Part shown: piece by piece, positions 49,904-59,493 of the stretch
How positions within the stretch are numbered: the first letter of the stretch is position 1
Layout of the letters: each line of letters opens with the position of its first letter
NCBI RefSeq assembly: GCF_024171865.1
Contig: NZ_JAMTCN010000006.1
Span: forward strand, 1-64,000
Direction: 5' to 3'
Origin: Prauserella aidingensis
GTDB taxonomy: Bacteria > Actinomycetota > Actinomycetes > Mycobacteriales > Pseudonocardiaceae
DNA length: 64,000 nucleotides
The notes under the pieces: generated by a model
Seen by the model: the letters and a program-made list of their open reading frames with translations, nothing else
What the model was told of the DNA's origin: nothing
The model's database searches: none
Made by a program: the position numbers and the translations under genes

Positions 49904-50230
49904 GTGAGCGAATCCGGTGGCGACACCCCCGACAGCGCCCCCGAGAACAGCGCCCCGGGGAACGGCGCGCCCGACGACCTGTCGGGTCTGGGCTACGAAC
50001 AGGCCCGCGACCAGCTGGTCGAGGTGGTGCGCGAGCTCGAGGCGGGCGGCTTGTCGCTCGAGCAGTCGCTGGCGTTGTGGGAGCGGGGCGAGAAACTGGC
50101 GCAGCTGTGCGAGACGCACCTCGCGGGTGCCCGCGAGCGTATCGAGGCCGCGCTGGCTACCGTTGAAGACGATTCCGACGCCGGCGCGGGCGACACCGCA
50201 GGCGGATCGAACGGTGACTCGCGGGAGTGA
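49904..50230 (+). CDS. xseB: Exodeoxyribonuclease VII small subunit
   Basis: A 108-residue helical protein: [56 protein letters not shown] is the full XseB domain. N- and C-terminal extensions are low-complexity acidic. I place the start at GTG 49904; an upstream in-frame start at 49829 would add unlikely residues. It partners XseA 77 bp upstream. Confidence 0.93.
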   Translation: MSESGGDTPDSAPENSAPGNGAPDDLSGLGYEQARDQLVEVVRELEAGGLSLEQSLALWERGEKLAQLCETHLAGARERIEAALATVEDDSDAGAGDTAGGSNGDSRE

Positions 50231-50348
50231 CACCGCCGTGACGTCCGCGACAACTCCATGAACGGAGCATCGCGCAGACTGTAAGCAGTCAGCCGCGCCG
50301 ATCTTTCCTCGAGCGCGTACCGACGCGACACCCACCTCGGGAGGCAGC

Positions 50349-51389
50349 ATGACCACCAGCACGCCGAGACGGGGCGAGACGCCCGATCGCAACCTCGCCA
50401 TGGAGCTCGTCCGGGTGACCGAGGCCGCGGCGATGGCGGCGGGCCGTTGGGTCGGCAAGGGCGACAAGATCGGTGGCGACGGCGCGGCGGTCGACGCGAT
50501 GCGCCAGCTCATCGGGACCGTGTCGATGTCCGGTGTGGTCGTGATCGGCGAGGGCGAGAAGGACGAGGCGCCCATGCTGTTCAACGGCGAGGAGGTCGGC
50601 AACGGCGACGGGCCGCAGTGCGACGTCGCCGTGGACCCGATCGACGGTACGACGCTGATGAGCAAGGGCATGCCGAACGCGCTGGCCGTGCTGGCCGTGG
50701 CCGAGCGGGGCGCGATGTTCGACCCGTCGGCGGTGTTCTACATGGAGAAGATCGCCGTCGGCCCCGAGGGCGCGGGGGTGATCGACATCGAGGCGTCCAT
50801 CGCGGAGAACATCCGCCGTGTCGCGAAGGCCAAGCAGAGCAGCGTCTCCGACGTCACGGTGTGCATCCTGGACCGCCCGCGGCACGAGACGATGGTCAAG
50901 GAGGTCCGCGAGGCGGGTGCGCGCATCCGTTTCATCAGCGACGGTGACGTCGCGGGTGCGATCGCGACCGCCCGGTCCAACTCGGGTGTCGACATGTTGC
51001 TCGGCATCGGCGGCACTCCGGAAGGCATCATCGCCGCGGCGGCGCTCAAGTGCCTCGGCGGCGAGCTGCAGGGCAAGCTGTGGCCGAAGGACGACGAGGA
51101 GCGGCAGCAGGCGATCGACGCGGGCCACGACCTCGACCGGGTACTGACCACGGACGACCTCGTGCGCGGCGACAACGTGTTCTTCTGCGCGACCGGCATC
51201 ACCGACGGCGACCTGCTGCGCGGCGTGCACTACCGCGCGGGCGGCGCGACGACGGAGTCGATCGTCATGCGCTCGAAGTCCGGCACCGTGCGGCTGATCG
51301 ACGGCTACCACCGGCTGAACAAGTTGCGCACGTTCTCGACGGTCGACTTCGACGGCGACACCGGTTCGGCCGTCCCGCCGATTCCCTGA
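50349..51389 (+). CDS. glpX: Fructose-1,6-bisphosphatase class II
   Basis: A 346-residue GlpX enzyme of gluconeogenesis. Motifs include [61 protein letters not shown] with metal-binding Asp residues, and [28 protein letters not shown]. It is the usual FBPase in actinobacteria. GGGAGG precedes the ATG. It overlaps the next gene by one base (TGATG). Confidence 0.97.
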   Translation: MTTSTPRRGETPDRNLAMELVRVTEAAAMAAGRWVGKGDKIGGDGAAVDAMRQLIGTVSMSGVVVIGEGEKDEAPMLFNGEEVGNGDGPQCDVAVDPIDGTTLMSKGMPNALAVLAVAERGAMFDPSAVFYMEKIAVGPEGAGVIDIEASIAENIRRVAKAKQSSVSDVTVCILDRPRHETMVKEVREAGARIRFISDGDVAGAIATARSNSGVDMLLGIGGTPEGIIAAAALKCLGGELQGKLWPKDDEERQQAIDAGHDLDRVLTTDDLVRGDNVFFCATGITDGDLLRGVHYRAGGATTESIVMRSKSGTVRLIDGYHRLNKLRTFSTVDFDGDTGSAVPPIP

Positions 51390-52216
51390 TGCGGGGCGGG
51401 CTCTCTCGCTTCGCCACCGTCGTCTCGGCCGTCGCGGCCTGCCTGGCGACCGTCGTGGCGCCCACGGCGTCCGCGGCGGTGCAGCCGGATCTGGTCGGCG
51501 GTACGCCCGCGGGTGAGACGTACCCGTTCATGGCGTCGCTGCAGGACGGCGGCGAGCACGTGTGTGGCGCAGCGCTGCTGCGACCGGAGTGGCTGGTCAC
51601 CGCGGCCCACTGCGTTCAGGGAGCAGGCGGCGAGGCTCAGGACCCCGCCGCGTTGACGGCCCGGATCGGCAGCACCGACCGGACGCAAGGTGGCGAGGTC
51701 GCCGAGGCCGCGGAGGTCGTCGTCCACCCGACGTACCAGTACCCGGGTTCGACCGGCGACGTCGCGCTCGTCCGGCTGAGCGCTCCCGTGTCGCAGCAGC
51801 CGGTCGCGATCGCGGGTGCCGACGCGGCTGCCGACGATGCCGCACCCGAGGGTCCTGCACCGACCGAACCCGGAACGCCGACGCGGCTGCTCGGCTGGGG
51901 CCAGACGTGCCCGGAGAACGGCTGCGGCGAGGCTCCTGTGACGCTGCAGCAGGTCGACACGCAGGTCGTCGACGGTCAGCGGTGCGGCGCCGGGTTCGAT
52001 GCGGCCTCCGAGGTGTGCACAGGGAATCCCGACGGTGCGGGTGCGTGCTACGGCGACTCGGGCGGACCGCAGCTCGTGCGCGCGGGCGAGAGGTGGCGCC
52101 TCGTCGGCATGTCGAGCCGAGCAGGCAACAACGAACCCGTCTGCGGCACGTCCCCGTCGATCTACACCTCCGCCACGGCCTACGCGCCGTGGATCGACGA
52201 GACGATGACGCGCTGA
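51389..52216 (+). CDS. Secreted trypsin-like serine protease
   Basis: A 275-residue S1 protease. A signal peptide ends around ASAA-29. The mature start is followed by [19 protein letters not shown], as in trypsin activation. The catalytic triad is His74 (TAAHC), Asp124 (GDVALVRL) and Ser224 (GDSGGPQL). Three Cys pairs are likely. It is directly coupled to glpX, an odd pairing. It is exported to the cell surface or medium. Confidence 0.92.
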   Translation: MRGGLSRFATVVSAVAACLATVVAPTASAAVQPDLVGGTPAGETYPFMASLQDGGEHVCGAALLRPEWLVTAAHCVQGAGGEAQDPAALTARIGSTDRTQGGEVAEAAEVVVHPTYQYPGSTGDVALVRLSAPVSQQPVAIAGADAAADDAAPEGPAPTEPGTPTRLLGWGQTCPENGCGEAPVTLQQVDTQVVDGQRCGAGFDAASEVCTGNPDGAGACYGDSGGPQLVRAGERWRLVGMSSRAGNNEPVCGTSPSIYTSATAYAPWIDETMTR

Positions 52217-52220
52217 CCGC

Positions 52221-53300
52221 TCACCCGCTGGAATGGCCCGGGAACAGCCGGGCCGACGGGTCGAGTTCGACGGCGATGTTGTTGATCGCCGTGGCGGCCT
52301 CGCCGAATCCCGTCGCGATGAGCTTGACCTTGCCGGGGTAGGCGGCGACGTCGCCCGCGGCGTAGATCCTCGGACGCGCCGTCGCCATGGTCGAGTCCAC
52401 GGTGATCGAACGCTGGTGGATCTCCAGGCCCCAGTCCTCGATCGGCCCGAGGTCGGCGGTGAAGCCGAGTGCGGCCACGACGGTCTGGGCGGGCAGCACC
52501 TCCGGCCGCGTCTCCTTGGTGTCCGGGTCCTTGATCTCCAGTGCCACCTCGGCGAGCGTGCCGTCGGCGTCGCCGCGCAGTTCGGCGACCTCGGCGTCGG
52601 TGATGATCCTGATGCCGGCCTCCCGTGCCTCGCGGATGATCGACTCGGCCGCCCGGAACTTGGCCCTGCGGTGCACGAGCGTCACGCTGCGGGCGACCGG
52701 GTGCAGCGCCAGCACCCAGTCGAACGCCGAATCGCCGCCGCCGACGACCACGACGTCCTTGCCCGCGTGCTCGTCGAGCGCGGGCACGAAGTGCACCATT
52801 CCCCTGCCGAGCCAGCCGTCGCCCGCGGGCAGCGGCCGGGGCGTGAACTCGCCGATACCCGCGGTGATCAGCACCGCCTTGGCGCGCACGGTCTCCCCGC
52901 CGGCCTCGCCGTCGAGTGTCATCGTGAGCCGCTCGCCGTCGTCGTCGAGCGCGTGGGCCTTGCGACCGAGCAGGTACCGCGGGTTCCACTGGTTCGCCTG
53001 TTCGACGAGTCCTTTCACGAGGTCGCGTCCGCGCACCCCGGGGAACCCGGCCACGTCGTAGATCATCTTCTCCGGGTACATGGCTGTGACCTGGCCGCCC
53101 GCCTCGGGAAGCGAGTCGACGATCGCCGCCGACAACCCGCGGAACCCCGCGTAGTAGGCCGCGAACAGGCCCGTCGGTCCCGCGCCGACGATGAGCACGT
53201 CGACATCGGCGAGCTCGGCCGCCCCGGTGGGAACCGTCGTCCCGGTGGGCCCCGTTTCCGTGAAGCCCGTCGTCTCGGTGGTCTCCGTTGGTTCGGCCAT
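52221..53300 (-). CDS. Ferredoxin--NADP reductase (YumC/thioredoxin-reductase-like)
   Basis: A 359-residue FAD enzyme of the thioredoxin-reductase fold without the redox CxxC. FAD-binding GAGPTGLFAAYYAGFRG, NADPH-binding VVVGGGDSAFDWVLAL and the second FAD motif YAAGDVAAYPGKVKLIATGFGEAATAIN are all present. It transfers electrons between NADPH and ferredoxin. The first 30 residues are a low-complexity Thr/Glu segment, so a later start cannot be excluded. It could serve the P450 at 23 kb, but this is a guess. Confidence 0.88.
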   Translation of the reverse strand: MAEPTETTETTGFTETGPTGTTVPTGAAELADVDVLIVGAGPTGLFAAYYAGFRGLSAAIVDSLPEAGGQVTAMYPEKMIYDVAGFPGVRGRDLVKGLVEQANQWNPRYLLGRKAHALDDDGERLTMTLDGEAGGETVRAKAVLITAGIGEFTPRPLPAGDGWLGRGMVHFVPALDEHAGKDVVVVGGGDSAFDWVLALHPVARSVTLVHRRAKFRAAESIIREAREAGIRIITDAEVAELRGDADGTLAEVALEIKDPDTKETRPEVLPAQTVVAALGFTADLGPIEDWGLEIHQRSITVDSTMATARPRIYAAGDVAAYPGKVKLIATGFGEAATAINNIAVELDPSARLFPGHSSG

Positions 53301-53480
53301 GGGCGCACCGCCCTTTCCGCCGTCGATGAGTAGGCGCACTCTTGATCGTAATGCCGTGACGCCGGTGATGTGATCGCCGCGACACCCGGCACCGCCGTAG
53401 GCACCCGTCCCGCCGCCTGTCTCGGCGACGTGCCGCACGACACCCGGCGCATCGGGCGGCAGCGGGAGCAGACTGGGGAC

Positions 53481-54878
53481 ATGGCAGAGCAGGAATTCCG
53501 GATCGAACACGACACGATGGGCGAGGTCAAGGTTCCGGCCGACGCCCTGTACCGCGCACAGACACAGCGGGCGGTGGAGAACTTCCCGATCTCCGGCGCG
53601 GGCCTGGAACGCGCCCAGATCCGGGCGCTCGGGCTCCTCAAGGCGGCCTGTGCCCGGGTGAACGCGCGCCTGGGCGTGCTCGACGCCGAGGTGGCCGCGG
53701 CCATCGCGAGCGCGGCCGACGAGGTCGCCGAGGGGCGCCACGACGACCACTTCCCCATCGACGTGTTCCAGACCGGCTCGGGTACGTCGTCGAACATGAA
53801 CGCCAACGAGGTCATCGCCACCCTCGCCTCCCGGGCGCTGGGTCGGGACGTGCACCCGAACGACCACGTCAACGCCTCGCAGTCGTCCAACGACACGTTC
53901 CCCACGACCATCCACGTCGCCGCGACCGAGGCCGTGCTCACCGACGTCGTCCCGGCGCTGGAGCACCTGGCGACGACGATCGAGCAGCGGGCCGCGGAGT
54001 GGGCCGAGGTCGTGAAGTCGGGGCGCACGCACCTGATGGACGCCGTCCCGATCACGCTCGGCCAGGAGGCGGGCGCGTGGGCGTCGCAGGTGCGGTTCGG
54101 CATCGAACGCCTGCGCAGCGGACTGCCGAGGCTGGGCGAGCTCCCCATCGGCGGCACGGCGGTCGGCTCCGGACTCAACGCGCCCGCCGGGTTCGGCTCG
54201 GCCGTCGCCGACGAACTCGCCAAGGTGACCGACCTGCCGCTCGCCGAGGCGCGCAACCACTTCGAGGCGCAGGCCTCGCAGGACGGCGTGGTCGAGACCT
54301 CCGGGCACCTGCGCACGGTGGCGGTGTCGCTGAACAAGATCGCCAACGACCTGCGGTGGCTCGGTTCCGGGCCGCGCACGGGACTGTCCGAACTGGCGCT
54401 GCCCGATCTGCAGCCGGGCTCGTCGATCATGCCGGGCAAGGTCAACCCGGTCATCCCGGAGGCGACGCTCCAGGTCGTGGCACAGGTGATCGGCAACGAC
54501 GCGGCCGTCGCGTTCGCCGGGTCGCAGGGCAACTTCCAGCTGAACGTGAACCTGCCCGTGATCGCACGCAACGTGCTGGAGTCGGCGCGGCTGCTGTCGG
54601 CCGTGTCGCGGCTGCTGGCCGACAAGGTGTTCGCGGGCCTGACCGTCAACACCGAGCGCACCCAGGCCTACGCCGAGGGCTCGCCGTCGATCGTGACGCC
54701 GCTCAACGCCTACATCGGTTACGAGGAGGCCGCGGCCGTGGCCAAGCAGGCCCTCAAGGAGCTGAAGACGATCCGGGAGGTCGTCGTCGAGCGCGGCTAC
54801 ATCGAGCAGGGCAAACTCACCGAGGCCCAGCTCGACGACGCCCTCGACGTGCTCGGCATGGCACGCGGCGGGAAATGA
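53481..54878 (+). CDS. fumC: Class II fumarate hydratase
   Basis: A 465-residue TCA-cycle enzyme. Signature [12 protein letters not shown], plus [27 protein letters not shown] and [17 protein letters not shown], define the tetrameric fumarase. GGGAGCAG lies upstream of the ATG. A strong hairpin follows the stop. Confidence 0.97.
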   Translation: MAEQEFRIEHDTMGEVKVPADALYRAQTQRAVENFPISGAGLERAQIRALGLLKAACARVNARLGVLDAEVAAAIASAADEVAEGRHDDHFPIDVFQTGSGTSSNMNANEVIATLASRALGRDVHPNDHVNASQSSNDTFPTTIHVAATEAVLTDVVPALEHLATTIEQRAAEWAEVVKSGRTHLMDAVPITLGQEAGAWASQVRFGIERLRSGLPRLGELPIGGTAVGSGLNAPAGFGSAVADELAKVTDLPLAEARNHFEAQASQDGVVETSGHLRTVAVSLNKIANDLRWLGSGPRTGLSELALPDLQPGSSIMPGKVNPVIPEATLQVVAQVIGNDAAVAFAGSQGNFQLNVNLPVIARNVLESARLLSAVSRLLADKVFAGLTVNTERTQAYAEGSPSIVTPLNAYIGYEEAAAVAKQALKELKTIREVVVERGYIEQGKLTEAQLDDALDVLGMARGGK

Positions 54879-54883
54879 GGACC

Positions 54884-54918
54884 CCGTGGGGCCGCCGCGC
54901 ACGGCGGTGGCCCCACGG
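54884..54918 (+). terminator. Intrinsic terminator of fumC
   Basis: CCGTGGGGCCGCCG and CGGCGGTGGCCCCACGG form a long GC stem just after the stop codon, with a short loop (CGCA) and one bulge. Confidence 0.8.
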
Positions 54919-54924
54919 CTACAA

Positions 54925-55010
54925 CGGTGCCGGGTACGTCGGCGCCGGGTAGCTCAGTGCCGGAAGCTCAGCGCCGGGTACCTCAGCGCCGGGAGCTCAG
55001 CGTCCGATGC
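54925..55010. repeat. Tandem repeat, about 15-bp unit
   Basis: Five to six degenerate copies of GCCGGGTAGCTCAGC run between fumC and the ABC permease gene. They could be transcription-termination or stem-forming sequence, or a variable-number repeat. Nothing suggests coding. Confidence 0.7.
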
Positions 55011-55011
55011 G

Positions 55012-55851
55012 TCAGCGGCGCAGGCGTCGCCAGGTGCGCACCGCCAGCGGCAGGAAGACCGCCGTCAGCAGGACCGGCCACCCGACGGCGAGCCACGGTG
55101 CGGCGCCGACGACCCACGAGTCGCCCACGCCGGGAGCACCGAGCAGGTCCCGCACGGCCGTCGTGGTGCCGGTGAGCGGATTCGCCTCGGCGACCACGCC
55201 GAGCCACCGCGGCATCGTGGCCGTGTCGACGAACACGCCGGACAGCATCAGCAGCGGCCACACGGCCACCTGCACCGCGTTCACCGCCTCCTGGCTGCGC
55301 ACCCGCAGGCCGACGAACATGCCGAGCCACAGCATCGCCACCCGCAGCAGCACCAGCAGGCCCACCACGGCCGCCCACGCGGCAAGGCCCGCGTCGGGCC
55401 GCCACCCGAACAGCAACCCGGCCACGGCGACCACGGCCAGTCCGACCACGGAGTTCAGCAGGTCGGCCGCGCACCGGCCGGTGAGCACGGCCGCACCGGA
55501 CACCGGCAGCGACCGGAACCGTTCCGTGACACCCCGCGACGCGTCGAGGGACACGGCCGACATCGTGGACTCCAGGCCGAAGAACATCGTCACCGCGAGC
55601 ATGCCGGGCATCACGAAGTCCACATAGGATCCGCTACCGGACCGGCCCAGCGCTCCGCCGAGGAGTCCGACGAACATCGCGAACACGAGCACCGGGAACA
55701 GCCAGCCGAACACGACGACACCAGGCCGGTTCCGCCAGTGTTGCAGTTCCCGCACCGTCATCGTCGCGACGTCGGCCAGCCCCTGTCGCAGTCCTCCCAC
55801 GGCCGGGGCCGGCGTCCGCGGAGTCGTCGAGGTCGTCGTCGGAGTCGTCAT
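55012..55851 (-). CDS. ABC-2 type drug/antibiotic exporter permease (DrrB-like)
   Basis: A 279-residue membrane protein with six helices, of the ABC2/DrrB type: ELQHWRNRPGVVVFGWLFPVLVFAMFVGLLGG, YVDFVMPGMLAVTMFFGLESTMSAVSLDASRGVTERFRSLPVSGAAVLTG, and helices ending VGWPVLLTAVFLPLAVRTW. It overlaps the ATPase gene by 4 bp (ATGA). With the ATPase it forms an exporter for a small hydrophobic molecule or antibiotic. Confidence 0.9.
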   Translation of the reverse strand: MTTPTTTSTTPRTPAPAVGGLRQGLADVATMTVRELQHWRNRPGVVVFGWLFPVLVFAMFVGLLGGALGRSGSGSYVDFVMPGMLAVTMFFGLESTMSAVSLDASRGVTERFRSLPVSGAAVLTGRCAADLLNSVVGLAVVAVAGLLFGWRPDAGLAAWAAVVGLLVLLRVAMLWLGMFVGLRVRSQEAVNAVQVAVWPLLMLSGVFVDTATMPRWLGVVAEANPLTGTTTAVRDLLGAPGVGDSWVVGAAPWLAVGWPVLLTAVFLPLAVRTWRRLRR

Positions 55852-56864
55852 GCCGGCACCGTTCCTTCCACATCGGACCGTTCCGTGCCGGTGTCTCCCG
55901 TGCCGGGCTCTTCCGCCACGGAACCGGTCAGTTCGAGGAACGCGTCGTCGAGCGTGGGTGTGCGGATCGCGACGTCGGCGAGGTCGACACCGGCCTCCCG
56001 CACCGCGCCGACGACGTTCGTCAACGCCCGGCCGCGGTCGGTGACGGGCACGCTCACACAGCCGTCGGCGACGTGGGCCTCGGCGCTGGCGAACGGGCGC
56101 ACGAGACCGGGGACACGGTCGGCGTCGGCGCGAACCTCGGGGGTCAGTTCGAGCCGGTCGTCGCCGACGCGCGCCTTGAGTACCGCCGGAGTGCCCTCGG
56201 CGACCACCCTGCCGCGGGCGACGAGCGAGATGTGATCCGCCAACCGGTCGGCCTCCTCCAGGTACTGGGTGGTCAGCAGCACCGTCGTGCCGCGGGACGC
56301 GAGGTTCCGCACGGCGTCCCAGACGTCCCGCCGGGCCGCAGGGTCGAGGCCGGTCGTGGGCTCGTCGACGAACAGCACCTCGGGCGCGACCAGCAGCGCC
56401 GCGGCGAGATCCAGCTTGCGGCGCATGCCGCCCGAGTAGGTGGCGAGCCGTTTGCCCGCGGCGTCGGTGAGGCCGAACCGTTCGAGCAACTCGTCGGCAC
56501 GGTGTGCCGCTCCGGTACGCGACAGCCTGCCGAGCCTGCCGAACATCACGAGGTTCTGCCTGCCGGTGAGGTCCTCGTCGACAGCGGCGTACTGGCCGAC
56601 CAGACCGATCCGGGCCCGCACGCCGCGACCGTCGGTGCGGACGTCCCGCCCGGCGACGCGCACGCTTCCGGAGTCGCAGGCCAGCAGTGTCGTCATGACC
56701 CGGATCGCGGTCGTCTTGCCCGCCCCGTTGTGACCCAGCAGGCCGTGCACGGTCCCGCGGCCGACCGTGAGATCGAACCCGTCCAGCGCCGGGGCACCGG
56801 CGCCGGGATACGTCTTGCGCACACCGGCCGCCTCGACGGCGAACGTGCGCAGCTGATCCGACAT
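55848..56864 (-). CDS. ABC-2 exporter ATP-binding protein (DrrA-like)
   Basis: A 338-residue ATPase. Walker A GHNGAGKTTAIRV, signature TYSGGMRRKLDLAAALL, Walker B VLFVDEPTTGLDPAARRDVWD and the DrrA-type C-terminal extension after residue 220 are present. The divergent TetR regulator with a palindromic operator between them suggests drug-inducible expression. Confidence 0.92.
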   Translation of the reverse strand: MSDQLRTFAVEAAGVRKTYPGAGAPALDGFDLTVGRGTVHGLLGHNGAGKTTAIRVMTTLLACDSGSVRVAGRDVRTDGRGVRARIGLVGQYAAVDEDLTGRQNLVMFGRLGRLSRTGAAHRADELLERFGLTDAAGKRLATYSGGMRRKLDLAAALLVAPEVLFVDEPTTGLDPAARRDVWDAVRNLASRGTTVLLTTQYLEEADRLADHISLVARGRVVAEGTPAVLKARVGDDRLELTPEVRADADRVPGLVRPFASAEAHVADGCVSVPVTDRGRALTNVVGAVREAGVDLADVAIRTPTLDDAFLELTGSVAEEPGTGDTGTERSDVEGTVPA

Positions 56865-56880
56865 TCGTCCCCTCCCTTTT

Positions 56881-56921
56881 CGTACGGCTTACCGTACAGC
56901 GTACGTAACACCGTACGGTAG
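56881..56921. promoter_or_regulatory. Operator region between the exporter and its TetR
   Basis: TACCGTAC (56890-56897) and GTACGGTA (56913-56920) are exact inverted copies, with further CGTAC motifs inside and beside them. This array lies 17-57 bp from the ATPase start and 40-80 bp from the tetR start, and is the likely TetR-binding site. Confidence 0.75.
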
Positions 56922-56960
56922 ATTCGCCGCGGAGGAAACCGCCTGCCGGAAGGAACCGAC

Positions 56961-57704
56961 GTGGCCAAGGGCACCGCGCTCGCCGACCTGACGCGGAGCA
57001 TCTACCTGCTGTGGGGACACCACCCGAAACCCGGCCGCTCGGGGCTGACGGTGCCCGCGATCGTCGAGGCGGGTACCGAGCTCGCCGACACTCACGGACT
57101 GGCCGCGGTGTCCATGCGGAAGGTCGCCGAGCATCTGGGCGTGGGCGCGATGTCGCTGTACGGCTACGTCCCCGGCAAGGAGGACCTCACTGCGTTGATG
57201 ACGGACGCGGCGTACGGCGAGCTCTACGACGACGTCACCACACCTGCCGACGCGGGCGACTGGCGCGAGGCGATGCGACTGGTCGCACGCCGCAACTGGG
57301 AGCTGTACGAACGACATCCGTGGCTGCTGGACGTGCGCACCCCGCGGCCGGACCTGGGACCGGGCGTCGTGCGTAAGTACGAGGCCGAACTGCGTCCCCT
57401 CGACGGCATCGGACTGTCGGACGTGGAGATGGACAGCGTGCTCACGCTGATCCTCGGCCACGTCACCGATTCGGCGCGCAGTCACGCCCAGCACCTGCGG
57501 GACAACGCGGGCATGTCCGACGTCGAGTGGTGGGACACGGTCTCACCCGTGCTGGATCAGGTCATGAAGGACCAGGAGCTGCCGGTGTCCGGCCGGGTCG
57601 GCGCCGCGGTCGGCGCGGAGTTCCAGGCCGCCACCAACCCGGAGCACGTGTTCACGTTCGGCCTCGAAGTGATCCTCGACGGCGTGCAGGCACGCCTCAG
57701 CTGA
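56961..57704 (+). CDS. TetR-family repressor of the ABC exporter (TetR_C_1 type)
   Basis: A 247-residue regulator. The helix-turn-helix is AGTELADTHGLAAVSMRKVAEHLGVGAMSLYGYVPGKEDLTALM, and the C-terminal ligand domain resembles the tetracycline-repressor C-terminal family. GGAAGG precedes the GTG. It is divergent from the DrrAB-like operon, which it most likely represses until a drug binds. Confidence 0.9.
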   Translation: MAKGTALADLTRSIYLLWGHHPKPGRSGLTVPAIVEAGTELADTHGLAAVSMRKVAEHLGVGAMSLYGYVPGKEDLTALMTDAAYGELYDDVTTPADAGDWREAMRLVARRNWELYERHPWLLDVRTPRPDLGPGVVRKYEAELRPLDGIGLSDVEMDSVLTLILGHVTDSARSHAQHLRDNAGMSDVEWWDTVSPVLDQVMKDQELPVSGRVGAAVGAEFQAATNPEHVFTFGLEVILDGVQARLS

Positions 57705-57716
57705 CGCCGGCGTGCG

Positions 57717-58295
57717 TCAGAGCGCGGCGTCGAGCAGCTGCCGGGCCGCGTCCCTGGCACCCGCCACCGCACCGGCGACGACGTCGAACGAGGCCGCCAC
57801 CGCGGCGCCCTCGAACAGCATGAACAGGGACGCCGCGACCTTCCGCGGATTGCGGGCGCCGGTCTCGCGCACGAGCTGCCGCAGGTAGTCCAGCACCCAC
57901 TGCTTCTCGCTCGCGATCGCCGGGCGCGCGGGGTGGTCCGGGTCGGGCAGCTCGGCCAGCGCGTTGACGAACGCGCAGCCGCGCGGATTCTCCGCGGCCA
58001 TCCACGATTCCAGGGCGTCGAACATCAGGAGCACACGCCGCCGAGGGGAGAACCTACCAGGCTGCTCGACGACCGCGGTCACGTGTTCGCGCCACCGGGC
58101 GTCCCGGCGTTCGAGGTACAGCCGGACGATGGCGTCCTTCGAGCCGAACCTGTCGTAGAGCGTCTTCTTCGTGACCCCCGCCTCGGCGGCGATCATGTCG
58201 ACGCCGACGGCGTGGATTCCGTTGTCGTAGAAGAGCTTCTCCACGACCTCGAGCACCCGCTCGGCCGCGGGTGTCATCACCGGCTGCTCGGTCAT
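57717..58295 (-). CDS. TetR-family regulator
   Basis: A 192-residue regulator: RVLEVVEKLFYDNGIHAVGVDMIAAEAGVTKKTLYDRFGSKDAIVRLYLERRD is a clear TetR helix-turn-helix. The C-terminal domain has NPRGCAFVNALAELPDPDHPA, a motif of the TetR_C_LfrR-like branch. It is divergent from the EamA exporter gene, with operator-like sequence in the 115-bp gap, so it probably regulates that exporter. Confidence 0.88.
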   Translation of the reverse strand: MTEQPVMTPAAERVLEVVEKLFYDNGIHAVGVDMIAAEAGVTKKTLYDRFGSKDAIVRLYLERRDARWREHVTAVVEQPGRFSPRRRVLLMFDALESWMAAENPRGCAFVNALAELPDPDHPARPAIASEKQWVLDYLRQLVRETGARNPRKVAASLFMLFEGAAVAASFDVVAGAVAGARDAARQLLDAAL

Positions 58296-58334
58296 CCCCC
58301 GATCCTATCCCACCCCGCCCCGGCGACCTTGACG

Positions 58335-58378
58335 GTAAACAGACCTGTCTAGTAGTGGTAAGTATACCGGTCAGTTTA
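58335..58378. promoter_or_regulatory. TetR operator region before eamA
   Basis: TAAACAGACC and GGTCAGTTTA form an inverted pair (one mismatch) across about 43 bp. Inside, AGAC-CT-GTCT is an exact palindrome. The position between divergent regulator and exporter genes fits an operator. Confidence 0.65.
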
Positions 58379-58410
58379 GTTCGACCCTCGGGTCGACCAG
58401 GGGAGGATTC

Positions 58411-59493
58411 GTGGGGACGTCACGCACCGACGCCGGACTCGCAGTGGGATTCGTACTGCTGTGGAGCTCCGGTTTCATCGGCGCGACCATGGGGACCGCG
58501 CTCGTGAGCAGCGCGACGCTGTTGGCCTGGCGGTTCGCGGCGGTCACCGCCCTGCTGGGACTGTGGTGGCTGACCTTCCGGCGACGGCGCATCCCGCTGC
58601 GGGAGCTCGGCGTGCACGGGCTGCTCGGGCTGCTGACGCAGGTCGGCTACCTGTCCGGCGTCGTGTGGTCGGCCGAGCTGGGCGTTCCCGCGGGCACGGC
58701 GGCACTGATCGCGGCGCTGCAGCCGATCGTCGCCGCGGCACTGTCGGGACCGCTGCTCGGTGAGCACACGTCGGCGACCCAGTGGCTCGGCCTGGTCCTC
58801 GGCCTCGGCGGCGTCGCGCTCGTCGTGTCGGGCGACCTCGCGGGCAGTGCGCCCGCCCTCGCGTACACGCTGCCGTTGCTGGCGATGCTCAGTCTCGTGG
58901 CGGGCACGTTCGCGCAGCGCAGACTCCCCTCGGCGCTCCCGCTCCCCGAGTCGCTGTTGATCCAGGCCGCGCTCTCCACTCTCGTGTTCCTGCCGGTCGC
59001 TGTGTTCACCGGCGACGTCGCGCCACCGATGTCGGGCGACTTCTGGTTCGCGATCACCTGGCTGGTCGTCTTGTCGACATTCGGGGGATACGGGTTCTAC
59101 TGGGCCGTGGCCCGGCGCGGCTCGGTGCGCCGCGTGTCGACCCTGCTGTACCTCACCCCGCCGACGACGATGCTCGCCGCGCTGCTGATGTTCGGGGAAC
59201 CGGTGACCGTCGAGGGCCTGGCGGGACTCGTGGTGTGCTTCGGTGCCGTGCTGCTCGCGCTGCGTTCACCACGCGAGCTGTCGGCCTCGCGCGCGACGAT
59301 GGAGCCATGCACCGCGACTCCGACCACCGCGAACCCGGGCCCGCCGAACCCGTCGGCCTGCGCCTCGGCGACGTCGTCCGCGCCTCCGGCGAACTGGCCG
59401 CCACGCGATCACGCAAGGCCAAGACCGCGATCCTGGCGGACGTCCTGGGCCGCGCGCAAGCGGGCGAGCTCGCGCCCACGGTCGCGTTCCTGA
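58411..59493 (+). CDS. EamA/DMT-superfamily exporter with aberrant C-terminal tail
   Basis: A drug/metabolite exporter of about 290 residues with ten helices in two EamA repeats (SSGFIGATMGTALVSSATLLAWRFAAV, then FPLPVAV/FGGYGFYWAVARRGSVRRVSTLLYLTPPTTMLAALLMFGEP). The normal end is near LLALRSPRELSA. The frame then continues about 70 more Pro/Arg/Ala-rich residues, overlapping the ligase gene by 187 bp in another frame. The ancestral stop seems to have been lost. GTG start after GGGGAGG. Confidence 0.85.
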   Translation: MGTSRTDAGLAVGFVLLWSSGFIGATMGTALVSSATLLAWRFAAVTALLGLWWLTFRRRRIPLRELGVHGLLGLLTQVGYLSGVVWSAELGVPAGTAALIAALQPIVAAALSGPLLGEHTSATQWLGLVLGLGGVALVVSGDLAGSAPALAYTLPLLAMLSLVAGTFAQRRLPSALPLPESLLIQAALSTLVFLPVAVFTGDVAPPMSGDFWFAITWLVVLSTFGGYGFYWAVARRGSVRRVSTLLYLTPPTTMLAALLMFGEPVTVEGLAGLVVCFGAVLLALRSPRELSASRATMEPCTATPTTANPGPPNPSACASATSSAPPANWPPRDHARPRPRSWRTSWAARKRASSRPRSRS

